In this document: positions 38,640 to 46,713 of the stretch, one piece after another
Layout of the letters: each line of letters opens with the position of its first letter
Position numbering within the stretch: the first letter of the stretch is position 1
Source: RPQJ01 sp963712815
GTDB lineage: Bacteria; Pseudomonadota; Gammaproteobacteria; Steroidobacterales; Steroidobacteraceae
Direction: 5' to 3'
DNA: 64,000 bases
Assembly (NCBI GenBank): GCA_963712815.1
Contig: CAVQJL010000012.1
Location: forward strand, 868,001 to 932,000
Notes under the pieces: model-generated
What the model was told of the DNA's origin: nothing
Database searches by the model: none
Seen by the model: the letters and a program-made list of their open reading frames with translations, nothing else
Made by a program: the position numbers and the translations under genes

Positions 38640-41513
38640 TCAGTCTTCCGTCTCCGGCGCGACGCGGATGCCGCGCTCGTCGCGGATCAGGCCCTCGAGG
38701 TTGAGGGCGGGTTCGCCGATCGGTGCGATCCCGGCGGCATGGGTCGCGGCGTCCGCCGGTCCGTCGCCCGGTCGCGGTTCACTCGTGCCCATTCGCGTTC
38801 TCGCCGCGGGGGCGGCGAGCGAACCCTCGTCCGCGACCGCCGTGGACGGCTCTGCGTCGGCGGCGCCGTCCGGCTTGAACTTCGTGATCTGCTTCCACGA
38901 CCGCACCAGCGCGTCGGCGAAGACGAGCAACAGGTCGCCCGGCTGGCCCATGCGCAGCGCGGCGTCGATCGCCTCCTGCTCGTCGGGAATGATCGAGATC
39001 GCCTCCTCGGGCACGCCGGTGGCGCGCAACGCCGCCGCCTGCAGCCGCGGAACCTCGTCCGACGCGCGGTCGCGCAGGCTGTCGTCGCGGCGGCAGACAT
39101 AGTGGTCGAAGCGACCGGCCACGGCGTGCGCGATGGCGACGAGGTCCTCGTCGCGCCGGTCGCCCGGGCCCGCCAGCACGACGATGCGCCGGCCCATCAC
39201 GTCGAGCCGCTGGGCGAGATCGGCCATCACGCCGACGGCGTGCGCGTTGTGGCCGTAGTCGAACAGCACCTTGAACGGGTGCTCGTCGTACACGTTCATG
39301 CGCCCGGGCGCCTGGAAGAACGTCGAGCCGAAAGTGCGCAGCCCCTGCCGAATGGCATCGAGCTTGATGTCGAGCGAGAAGGCCATGGCCGCGGCGAACA
39401 TCGAGTTCTGCACGTTGTGCAGCGCACGGCCCTCGAGCGTCGCCGGGATGAGGTGCGTCCAAACCAGCGGGATGTGCCGGCCCTTCTCGTACAGCGTGAT
39501 CATCTGGCCGTTCACGCCCGCCTCGAGCGCGCAGGCCCGGCCGCCGGCGCGGACGTGCTCGCGCACCAGCGCGTGCTGCGGGTTCATCGTGACGTAGCAC
39601 ACGTTCTTCGCCTCGGTGTACCCGGACATGCGCAGTACCAGCGGGTCGTCGGCGTTCAGCACCGCGCAGTCGGTGGCGACCTCGACGACGATGCGCTTCA
39701 CCTCGGCGAGCTGCTCGAGCGTGTCGATGCCCTTGAGCCCGAGATGATCGGCCTGCACGTTCAGCACCGCGCCGACGTTGACCTCGCTCACGCCCATGCC
39801 GGCGCGCAGCAGCCCCCCGCGCGCCGTCTCGAGCACCGCGATGTCGATCTGCGGGTCGGCCAGCACCATGCGGGCGGAGACGGGGCCCGTCATGTCTCCT
39901 TGCACGGTGCGGTGGCCGTCGATGTACACACCGTCGGTGGTGGTCAGGCCCGGCGTATAGCCCGCCATCTTGGTGATGTGGGCCAGCATGCGCGCGGTGG
40001 TCGTCTTGCCGTTGGTGCCGGTGACCGCGGCGATCGGCACGCGCGACGGCGCGCCGGCCGGGAACAGCATGTCGATCACCGGTCCGGCCACGTCGCGCGA
40101 CGCGCCGTCGCTCGGCGCGACGTGCATGCGGAAGCCCGGCGCCGCGTTCACCTCGCAGATGCCGCCCCCGATCTTGCGGTAGCTCTGCGTGATGTCGCTG
40201 GTGAGGAAATCCACGCCGCCCACGTCGAGGCCGATCGCGCGCACCGCACGCTCGGCCATCTCGCGGTTGTCGGGGTGGATGACGTCGGTGACGTCCGTGG
40301 CGGTACCGCCGGTGGAGAGGTTGGCGGTGGAGCGCAGGTACACCGCCTGACCCTCGCCGGGCACGGATTCGGCGGTCAGGCCGGCGCGCGCGAGCATCTT
40401 CGCGGCCTGCGCGTCGAGCTCGAGCCTGGTGAGCACCTTCTCGTGGCCGACGCCGCGGCGCGGGTCCTGGTTCACGATGTCCACGAGCCCGGCGACCTTG
40501 TGCACGCCGTCGCCCACGACGTGCCCGGGCGTGCGGCGCGTGGCGGCGACGAGCTGCCCGTTTACGACAAGCAGTCGATGATCATCCCCCTCGAGGAAGG
40601 TCTCGACGATCACCGATCGCGAGTGCTCACGCGCGGCGAGGAAACCCTGGGCAACCTCCTCGTCCGTCGTGAGGCGGATCGAGATGCCGCGGCCGTGGTT
40701 GCCGTTGTAGGGCTTGGTCACGACCGGGAAGCCGATGCGACGCGCCGCGCGGACCGCCTGGCCCTCGCTCTGCACGAGCTCCTGGCGCGGCACCGGCAGG
40801 CCGAGCGTGGCGAGGATCTTGTTGGTCTCCTCCTTGTCGCTCGCGAGCTCGACGGCGATGTGCGGGGTGCGCCCGGTGACGGTTGCCTGGATGCGCTGCT
40901 GGTAACGGCCGTGGCCGAGCTGCACCAGCGACAGGTCGTTGAGCCGCAGCCACGGGATGCCGCGCGCCTCCGCGGCCTTCACGAGCGAGGCCGTCGAGGG
41001 CCCGAGCGCGCGGCGCTGCGCGAAGCGGATGAACTCGTCGCGGGCCTCGGGCCAGGTCCAGCCCTCGGGGACGCTGTCCGACGGACGGATCGCCTCCGGC
41101 AGCAGCGAGCACAGCAGCCGCAGGCCGAGCTCGCCCGCCGCGATGCCCTCGTCGCGCTGCGCGTACTCGTACACCACCGTGTACACGCCGGGGCGCCCGG
41201 CACCGCGCGTCTTGCCGAAGGTGACGTTCTCGCCGGCGACATTCTGCAGCTCGATCGCGACGTGCTCGAGCACGTGGCCGAGCCACGTACCCTCGTCCTC
41301 GCGCATGCGACGGAAGAAGCCGCCGGGCTCGCCGTAGGAGCAGCCGTGCTCGGCAAGCCCGGGCAGCGCCTCGGCGAGTGCGTCGACATACCCGGCGCCG
41401 AGCCGCCCGGTCGGCCAGGCTTCGAGTTCACCGAGATCCAGCTCGAGACGGATGACCGGGAAGTGCGCGTACAGGGACGGGCCGACGTAGACCGATCGGT
41501 CGAGGATGCGCAT
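38640..41513 (-). CDS. cphA: Cyanophycin synthetase
   Basis: A 957-residue enzyme that builds the Asp-Arg polymer cyanophycin by two ATP-dependent ligations. The order is an N domain (to about residue 160), then ATP-grasp with FPVVTKPYNGNHGRGISIRL and GGICEVNAAPGFRMH, then the Mur-ligase half with VTGTNGKTTTARMLAHI and VLETARGGLLRAGMGVSEVN. FDYGHNAHAVGVMADLA marks the C-terminal domain. The last ~75 residues are an Ala/Pro-rich linker and a short conserved-looking end, longer than in most family members. The gene lies 6 bp after cyanophycinase on the same strand, making one operon. Confidence 0.95.
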   Translation of the reverse strand: MRILDRSVYVGPSLYAHFPVIRLELDLGELEAWPTGRLGAGYVDALAEALPGLAEHGCSYGEPGGFFRRMREDEGTWLGHVLEHVAIELQNVAGENVTFGKTRGAGRPGVYTVVYEYAQRDEGIAAGELGLRLLCSLLPEAIRPSDSVPEGWTWPEARDEFIRFAQRRALGPSTASLVKAAEARGIPWLRLNDLSLVQLGHGRYQQRIQATVTGRTPHIAVELASDKEETNKILATLGLPVPRQELVQSEGQAVRAARRIGFPVVTKPYNGNHGRGISIRLTTDEEVAQGFLAAREHSRSVIVETFLEGDDHRLLVVNGQLVAATRRTPGHVVGDGVHKVAGLVDIVNQDPRRGVGHEKVLTRLELDAQAAKMLARAGLTAESVPGEGQAVYLRSTANLSTGGTATDVTDVIHPDNREMAERAVRAIGLDVGGVDFLTSDITQSYRKIGGGICEVNAAPGFRMHVAPSDGASRDVAGPVIDMLFPAGAPSRVPIAAVTGTNGKTTTARMLAHITKMAGYTPGLTTTDGVYIDGHRTVQGDMTGPVSARMVLADPQIDIAVLETARGGLLRAGMGVSEVNVGAVLNVQADHLGLKGIDTLEQLAEVKRIVVEVATDCAVLNADDPLVLRMSGYTEAKNVCYVTMNPQHALVREHVRAGGRACALEAGVNGQMITLYEKGRHIPLVWTHLIPATLEGRALHNVQNSMFAAAMAFSLDIKLDAIRQGLRTFGSTFFQAPGRMNVYDEHPFKVLFDYGHNAHAVGVMADLAQRLDVMGRRIVVLAGPGDRRDEDLVAIAHAVAGRFDHYVCRRDDSLRDRASDEVPRLQAAALRATGVPEEAISIIPDEQEAIDAALRMGQPGDLLLVFADALVRSWKQITKFKPDGAADAEPSTAVADEGSLAAPAARTRMGTSEPRPGDGPADAATHAAGIAPIGEPALNLEGLIRDERGIRVAPETED

Positions 41514-41519
41514 GCCGGC

Positions 41520-42368
41520 CTACTCCTTCGGCTGGAGCAGCGAGCCGGCCGACGCGACCCGCGTGTGCAGGTTGAACGTCGCGCCCGCGACCAGCACGTG
41601 CAGCCGCAGGCCGAGCATGCAGACCGGCTGGCCCTCCACGACGCTGTCCATCGACGAGTAGCTGACGTCGGCCGCATCCACGATCGTGACGCCGCCGCTG
41701 CCCTCCACCTCCACGGTCTCGTCCGGGCCGATGAAGGCGGCGGTGTCCTCGTCGAGCCCGATGCCGACCGCGAACGGGTTGTAGGCGAGCGCGGTCAGCA
41801 GCCGTCCGAGGCGATCACGCTGGCGGAAGTGCTGGTCGATGATGAACCGGTTGGTGAGCCCGAGGCCCGGGGCGAGGCGAACGCTGCCCGAAATGACGGA
41901 GGAACCCTCGTCCCCGAACGCGATCATGTGCTCGCTCAGGATGCTGGCGCCTGCGCTGGTGCCGCCCACCGTCACGCCGCCCGCGTTGCGCGTTCGGACG
42001 AGCTTCGCCACCGGCGTGCCGCCGAGCAGCGTCGTGAGCCGGAGCTGGTTGCCGCCGGTGAAGAAGATGCCGCTCGCCTCCTCGAGGCGCTTGAGCCGGC
42101 CGGGCTCCTGGCAGTCGCGGCGCGTGTCGAAGTCCATCACGTCGACGCGCGCGGCACCGATGCCGCGGAACAGCTTCTCGTAGCGGGGGCCCGTCTCGTG
42201 GAGCCGGCTCGCGGTGGGAATCACGACGATGTCGGCGTCACGCCCGCCCGCGCAGCGGATGAAGCGCTCGAGGATGTGGCGGTCGTTTTCCTTGTTCTCT
42301 GCGCCGCCGATGGGAATGATCCAGCCGCGACTCGCGCCTTCGGGGACGATGCTCGGCATCCGTGACAA
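41520..42368 (-). CDS. cphB: Cyanophycinase (S51 serine peptidase)
   Basis: A 282-residue exopeptidase that releases beta-Asp-Arg dipeptides from cyanophycin. GWIIPIGGAENKENDRHILE opens the fold, GIFFTGGNQLRLTTLLGGTP forms the glycine-rich loop and GGTSAGASILSEHM carries the catalytic Ser. QHFRQRDRLGRLLTALAYNP is the conserved C-terminal motif. It is the first gene of the operon with cphA and the Mur-type companion, so polymer breakdown and synthesis are co-expressed. It is preceded by about 50 bp from the end of the sigma-54 activator gene, so its promoter may overlap that gene or be shared with it. Confidence 0.95.
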   Translation of the reverse strand: MSRMPSIVPEGASRGWIIPIGGAENKENDRHILERFIRCAGGRDADIVVIPTASRLHETGPRYEKLFRGIGAARVDVMDFDTRRDCQEPGRLKRLEEASGIFFTGGNQLRLTTLLGGTPVAKLVRTRNAGGVTVGGTSAGASILSEHMIAFGDEGSSVISGSVRLAPGLGLTNRFIIDQHFRQRDRLGRLLTALAYNPFAVGIGLDEDTAAFIGPDETVEVEGSGGVTIVDAADVSYSSMDSVVEGQPVCMLGLRLHVLVAGATFNLHTRVASAGSLLQPKE

Positions 42369-42419
42369 CTCCAGGTTGGGCGGTCGGTATCTTATCGCCT
42401 GTGCCGGGCGGCAGCGGGT

Positions 42420-43778
42420 TCAACCGCCGCCGGTGCCTCGGCGGGGCTTGATGAGGCCGAAGTTTCGCAGCTTCCGGTACAGCGTGCGCTCGCTGAGGCC
42501 GAGCGCGGTCGCAAGCTCGCGGCGACTGCCGGTGTGTCGCGACAGTGCGTGCGCGAGCGCGTCGCGCTCCGCCGTCTGCAGCGCGCGGCCAGCCGGGGCG
42601 CCGTCGGCACCCCCGGCGGGCGCGCCGACCGCGGGCGGCGCCTCCGTGACCTCCGGCGGGAGGTGCCCGGGTTCGATCCGGTCGCGGTCGGCGAGCAGGC
42701 TCGCACGCTCGACGATATTGCGCAGTTCCCTGACGTTGCCCGGGTAGTCGTACGCGAGGAGCGCGCGCCGCGCGGCTTCGCTGATGAGGAAGCGCCGGCC
42801 GGGATGCAGCCGGGAAAGCAGCGAGTCCGCGAGCAGCAGGATGTCCTCGCGCCGTTCGCGCAGCGTCGGCACCTGCACCGGATAGGCGCTGATGCGGTAG
42901 TAGAGATCGCTGCGGAACTTGCCGTCCAGCACCATCCGCTTCAGGTTGCGGTGCGTGGCAGCGACCAGGCGGAAGTCCGCCCGCAGCGGCGAGACGCCGC
43001 CGACGCGCCGATAGGTGCCGCTTTCGATCAGTCGCAGCAGCTTCACCTGCTGCGCGAGCGGGATGTCGCCCACCTCGTCGAGAAACAGCGTCCCGCCGCT
43101 TGCAGCCTCCACGAGTCCGAGCTTGCGGACGGTGGCGCCCGTGAAGGCGCCCTTCTCGTGCCCGAACAGTTCGCTCTCGAACAGCGTCTCGGTGAGCCCC
43201 GAGCAGTCGACTGCGACGAAGGGGGCGCTCGCGCGCCGGCTGCTCTCGTGCACGAGCCGCGCCACCATCTCCTTGCCGGTGCCCGTCTCGCCGAGCAGCA
43301 GCACCGACGTTTCGCTCGCCGCCACGCGCCCCACGAACTGCAGCATCTGTCGGAAGCGCGGCGCACGGCCGGCGAGGCCTTTGGACGAGGCCGAGGCGCG
43401 GGCAGTGGGCAGCGACTGCATGCGCTCGACGAAGTACGCGACCGCCCCGGATGCATCGCGCACCGGGTTCAGTTCCACCTGCACGTGCTCCTCGCCGCGC
43501 GGCGTGTGGTGAATGTGAAGGACGTGCTCCGTGCGCCCCGAGGCGAGCGCCGTCTGTCGCGGGCAGGCCTCACCGGCCTCGTCGCAGGGCTGCGAAAAGT
43601 GATGCGAGACCTCGTGGCAGTGGCGACCGACCACCGACTCGCTGGGCGCGTACGCGTCCCGGTAGGCCTTGTTGGCGGCCAGGATCCGGTAATCAAGGTC
43701 CATGAGGATCCGCGGCTCGTCCATGCTCTCGATGAAAGAGACGAGTTCGGGCAGTAGGTCGTGGCCGGTGCGACTCAT
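42420..43778 (-). CDS. fisR: FisR-like sigma-54-dependent activator (sulfane-sulfur sensing)
   Basis: A 452-residue enhancer-binding protein. A PAS-like N domain (residues 1-120) is followed by the AAA+ domain with Walker A GETGTGKE (163-170), GAFTGA (210-215) for sigma-54 contact, and a C-terminal Fis-type helix-turn-helix (SRRELATALGLSERTLYRKL). The N domain has Cys54, Cys65 and Cys72. The 11- and 7-residue spacing equals that of Cys53, Cys64 and Cys71 of FisR, which react with polysulfide. It is divergent from the persulfide-dioxygenase-like gene, with a sigma-54 promoter between. The symbol is by analogy and rests on the Cys pattern and context. Confidence 0.82.
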   Translation of the reverse strand: MSRTGHDLLPELVSFIESMDEPRILMDLDYRILAANKAYRDAYAPSESVVGRHCHEVSHHFSQPCDEAGEACPRQTALASGRTEHVLHIHHTPRGEEHVQVELNPVRDASGAVAYFVERMQSLPTARASASSKGLAGRAPRFRQMLQFVGRVAASETSVLLLGETGTGKEMVARLVHESSRRASAPFVAVDCSGLTETLFESELFGHEKGAFTGATVRKLGLVEAASGGTLFLDEVGDIPLAQQVKLLRLIESGTYRRVGGVSPLRADFRLVAATHRNLKRMVLDGKFRSDLYYRISAYPVQVPTLRERREDILLLADSLLSRLHPGRRFLISEAARRALLAYDYPGNVRELRNIVERASLLADRDRIEPGHLPPEVTEAPPAVGAPAGGADGAPAGRALQTAERDALAHALSRHTGSRRELATALGLSERTLYRKLRNFGLIKPRRGTGGG

Positions 43779-43823
43779 ACGTGAAATCCGCTGCCAATTC
43801 CTGCCAAAGTGACGACCTGGATT

Positions 43824-43839
43824 CTGCCATTAGTGGCAG
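43824..43839. promoter_or_regulatory. Palindromic upstream activator site
   Basis: CTGCCATTAGTGGCAG is a 16-bp near-perfect palindrome (six-base arms around TTAG) about 85 bp upstream of the sigma-54 promoter. Two further TGCCA half-sites lie at 43792-43796 and 43802-43806. Position and symmetry fit binding by the divergent activator. Confidence 0.62.
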
Positions 43840-43922
43840 GCAAGCGCTGCAGATTCGCGGACTCACTCCGCCATTTCGCTTTGGACGCGAGCTACCAGGC
43901 CATCCTCAGCGCGACTGCTCGT

Positions 43923-43937
43923 TGGCACGGGACGTGC
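43923..43937 (+). promoter_or_regulatory. Sigma-54 (-24/-12) promoter
   Basis: TGGCACGGGACGTGC matches the TGGCAC-N5-TTGC consensus at all but one position. GG (43924-43925) and GC (43936-43937) are exactly 10 bp apart. Transcription would begin near 43949, about 100 nt before the GTG of the persulfide-dioxygenase-like gene. Confidence 0.75.
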
Positions 43938-44050
43938 AGCGGCTCCGGCATGGGGAGTCTCTGGCAGAACCGCGGTGGACTGCACCTCGCGACCGCGCGA
44001 CCCGAAACCCGCGTCCTGGGCGGGTCGCCCGACCATGGCAGGGCCGGCTC

Positions 44051-44671
44051 GTGACGATCTTCCGGCAACTCTACGATGCGCCCCACCGGGCCTTCAGTTA
44101 CCTGCTCGCGGACCGGGCGGGAGGCACGGCCGTCGCCGTGGACCCGGTGCCGGAAGGCATCGCCCTGCCGCTGCTCGCACTGGCCGACGAACTCGACCTG
44201 GAGCTCGAATACCTGCTCCTGACCCACGTGCACGATGGCGAGCAGCCGGCCCTTGAACGCCTCAAGTCGCGCATGGGCGCGCGGCTCGCGGCCAGCGAGC
44301 GTGCGCCGGTCGCCGCCGACGTCCGCCTGCAACACCGCGACACCCTCACCTTCGGCCACGAGACCATCCAGGTGATCGGCACGCCGGGCCACACGCCGGG
44401 GTGCCTGTCCTACCTCTGGGGCGGTCGCGTGTTCACCGGCGATGCGCTGCTGATCCGCGGCTGCGGACGGACCGATCTCCCGAACGGGGACGCAGGGCAG
44501 TTGTTCGACAGCATCACACGCCTGCTGGTGCTGCCGGGCGACATCCTGCTGTTCCCCGGCCACGAGACGCACGGACGCACCGTCTCGACCATCGCGGAGG
44601 AACGCGCACACAACCCCTGCATCGCAGGCCTCAGCCGCGACGAGTTCATCACCTTTCGGAGCCAGGCATGA
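44051..44671 (+). CDS. Persulfide dioxygenase (ETHE1)-like metallo-beta-lactamase-fold protein
   Basis: A 206-residue MBL-fold protein close to ETHE1-type persulfide dioxygenases. The three mono-iron ligands seem present: His59 in LLLTHVHDGEQ, His114 in GTPGHTPGCLSY and Asp131 in VFTGDALLIRGCGRTDL. The usual HxHxDH motif is altered (HVHDGE), so the second metal site of dinuclear relatives is lost. FPGHETHGRTVSTIAEER matches the family end. It would oxidise glutathione persulfide to sulfite. The start is GTG 44051, in frame with the conserved MTIFRQLYD-like N-terminus. Its sigma-54 promoter and the divergent FisR-like activator support a sulfide-detoxification role. Confidence 0.82.
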   Translation: MTIFRQLYDAPHRAFSYLLADRAGGTAVAVDPVPEGIALPLLALADELDLELEYLLLTHVHDGEQPALERLKSRMGARLAASERAPVAADVRLQHRDTLTFGHETIQVIGTPGHTPGCLSYLWGGRVFTGDALLIRGCGRTDLPNGDAGQLFDSITRLLVLPGDILLFPGHETHGRTVSTIAEERAHNPCIAGLSRDEFITFRSQA

Positions 44672-44793
44672 GGATTGCCGTCACCAGCCCGAACCGTCGC
44701 TGCAAGAAAGCGCAGCGCTGGCCTGGCTTGGCGGCGAGCCGGCGCCCTGAGCGCTGCGGCCGGTCGGCGTTCGGCGGTCGGACTGCGCCGGCG

Positions 44794-45168
44794 CTACCGC
44801 GCGAAGCAGTAGAAATTGAGCTTGTTGCCGTCCGGGTCGCGGAAATAGCCGGCGTGGAAGCCGGGCAGGAGACGCGGACCCGCCGGACCCTCGTCCGTCG
44901 CACCGAGTTCGATCGCCTTGCGATGCAGTGCCTCGACCCTGGCCGGGGAGTCCACCTGGAGGGCAATCATCGTTCCGTTCCCGGCGCTGGCCACCTTGCC
45001 GTCGTAGGGGATGAACACCCCGAGCGCCGGCTTGTCGGGGGCGACGGACCACATGACGAAGCGCTCGGTCTGCATCATGCGCTTCGCGCCGATCTCGCCG
45101 AGCAGGGCATCGTAGAAGCGGGCGGCACGGTCGAGGTCGTTCGTGCCCAGCGTGACGTAGCCGATCAT
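44794..45168 (-). CDS. VOC-family (glyoxalase-fold) protein
   Basis: A 124-residue protein with the two VOC modules: MIGYVTLGTNDLDRAARFYD, then GTMIALQVDSPARVEALHRK and the C-terminal AGYFRDPDGNKLNFYCFA with the usual metal-site Asp/Asn region. Its substrate is unknown. GGAGAAG precedes ATG 45168 at good distance. It is divergent from the LOG gene with about 80 bp between starts, and differs clearly in sequence from the other VOC gene at 8.0 kb. Confidence 0.86.
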   Translation of the reverse strand: MIGYVTLGTNDLDRAARFYDALLGEIGAKRMMQTERFVMWSVAPDKPALGVFIPYDGKVASAGNGTMIALQVDSPARVEALHRKAIELGATDEGPAGPRLLPGFHAGYFRDPDGNKLNFYCFAR

Positions 45169-45249
45169 GCGGTCTTCTCCCGGTAATCGTTGATCTGTCT
45201 CGGAGCCGGCGGCATTGTACCTGCCGGACCAGCCCGCCACGGACCCGAC

Positions 45250-45996
45250 ATGAACCCGCCCAAGCTGCCCGGTGCACCGGAACGCGGATCGCTGCTCTCG
45301 CACCTCGATGAGGCCGAGAAAGCCTTTCTCTCGGGCCGCCGCTCGCGCGAGGCCGACCTCGAGAGCGCCGTGCGGTTCTTCCTCGAGTTCCTGCGCGGTT
45401 TCGAGAGCTTCGCGTTCGACCGTCCGTGCGTGACGGTATTCGGCTCGGCGCGCTTCGACGAGTCGCACCACTACTACCAGCGCGCGCGCGAGATCGGCGG
45501 CGCGCTGGCACGGGCCGGGTTCGCAGTCCTGACCGGCGGCGGCTCGGGAATCATGGAAGCGGCGAACCGCGGCGCGCAGGAGGCCGGCGGGCTGAGCCTC
45601 GGCTGCAACATCACACTGCCGCGGGAACAGAAGCCGAACGCCTACCTCGACAGGTTCATCCAGTTCGACCACTTCTTTGCGCGCAAGGTGATGCTCGTGA
45701 AGTACTCGACGGCATTCGTGGTCATGCCGGGCGGCTTCGGCACCCTGGACGAAGCCTTCGAGATCGCGACACTGATGCAGACCGGCAAGCTCGAGCGCTT
45801 CCCGCTGATCGCCGTGGGCGGCGACTTCTGGGACAAGCTCGTGGGGTTCGTGCGCGACACGATGCTCGCGCAGGGCACGGTGAGCCCCGAGGACGTGCAG
45901 TTCATCCACCGCGTGGAGACCGCGGAGGACGTGGTCCGGGTGATCCGCGAGGCAGGACTGCTGCCTGCGGCGCGCCCCGCTGCCGAGGACGCCTAG
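45250..45996 (+). CDS. LOG-family protein (possible nucleoside-monophosphate phosphoribohydrolase)
   Basis: A 248-residue Rossmann-fold protein of the LOG/TIGR00730-type family. CVTVFGSARFDESHHYYQRA and VLTGGGSGIMEAANRGAQEA bind nucleotide and VVMPGGFGTLDEAFEIAT contains the PGGxGT-x2-E catalytic motif. Members release cytokinin-like bases or, in PpnN-type proteins, hydrolyse nucleotide monophosphates. The bacterial role is uncertain. An N-terminal helical extension of about 55 residues precedes the domain. The gene ends about 20 bp before a run of ten G residues at 46015-46024 and converges with the SDR gene. Confidence 0.86.
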   Translation: MNPPKLPGAPERGSLLSHLDEAEKAFLSGRRSREADLESAVRFFLEFLRGFESFAFDRPCVTVFGSARFDESHHYYQRAREIGGALARAGFAVLTGGGSGIMEAANRGAQEAGGLSLGCNITLPREQKPNAYLDRFIQFDHFFARKVMLVKYSTAFVVMPGGFGTLDEAFEIATLMQTGKLERFPLIAVGGDFWDKLVGFVRDTMLAQGTVSPEDVQFIHRVETAEDVVRVIREAGLLPAARPAAEDA

Positions 45997-46040
45997 GCCC
46001 GCTGCGTGCACGCCGGGGGGGGGGTTGGTCGACTGACGCC

Positions 46041-46700
46041 CTACCAGGGCAGCGGCTGGCCGTCCGCGTGGTGGAAGCTGCCGCTGTGCTCGAGGCCCAG
46101 CGAGTCGATGCGCATGATCAAGTTTGCGGCCGATTCCTCCACCGGAATGCCGTGCCGGCCCGTCATCTCCGTCGCCACCATGCCCGGATGCAGCAGCAGC
46201 ACGGCGATGCCCCGTTCGCGCAGGTCGTGCGCCAGGCTCACGCCCGCCATGTTTACCGCCGCCTTGGACATGCGGTAGCCGTAGTAGCCTCCGCTGCCGT
46301 TGTCGGCGATCGAACCCATGCGGCTCGTGATGATCACCACCTTCGATCCCAGCCCGAGGTTGGGCAGGAGGGCGCGGGTCACCCGCAACGGCCCGAGCGC
46401 GTTGACTTCGAACTGGCGCCGTATGCGCTCGATATCGAGGTCGTCGAGCGATTCCCGCGAGAGGATTCCGGCGTTGTTCACGAGCACGTCGATGCGCTCG
46501 GCGGCGAGCCCGGCGGCGAGCCGCTGGAGCGAAGCGTCGTCCGTGACCTCGACGCCCTCGACGATTCGACAGTCGAGCGCGCGCAGCTCCGCAGAAGCCT
46601 TCCGGCACACCGCAATGACATTGTCGCCGCGCGCTCGCAGCTGGCGGCACAGTTCCAGGCCGATGCCACGGCCCGCGCCGGTGACGAGGCAGGTCTTCAC
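46041..46700 (-). CDS. Short-chain dehydrogenase/reductase
   Basis: A 219-residue classical SDR. The dinucleotide motif is CLVTGAGRGIGLELCRQL, NNAG follows in DVLVNNAGILSRESLDDLD, Ser sits in VVIITSRMGS, and the catalytic YxxxK is in GGYYGYRMSKAAVNMAG. LLLHPGMVATEMTG closes the fold. The GAGRGIG cofactor motif with following Arg suggests NADPH. The substrate is unknown. It follows the acyl-CoA dehydrogenase by 13 bp on the same strand, so co-transcription is likely and a lipid-related substrate is possible. Confidence 0.88.
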   Translation of the reverse strand: MKTCLVTGAGRGIGLELCRQLRARGDNVIAVCRKASAELRALDCRIVEGVEVTDDASLQRLAAGLAAERIDVLVNNAGILSRESLDDLDIERIRRQFEVNALGPLRVTRALLPNLGLGSKVVIITSRMGSIADNGSGGYYGYRMSKAAVNMAGVSLAHDLRERGIAVLLLHPGMVATEMTGRHGIPVEESAANLIMRIDSLGLEHSGSFHHADGQPLPW

Positions 46701-46713
46701 GTCAGGACGGCCG

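Noticed and set aside
38625..42365. A very long open frame (over 1200 codons) on the plus strand opposite the cyanophycin genes
   Set aside because: Its composition is His/Arg/Val-rich and it is the mirror of clearly conserved genes; high G+C makes such antisense frames common.
46015..46024. Run of ten G residues as a phase-variation tract
   Set aside because: It lies in the non-coding space between two convergent genes, so changes in length would not switch a reading frame.
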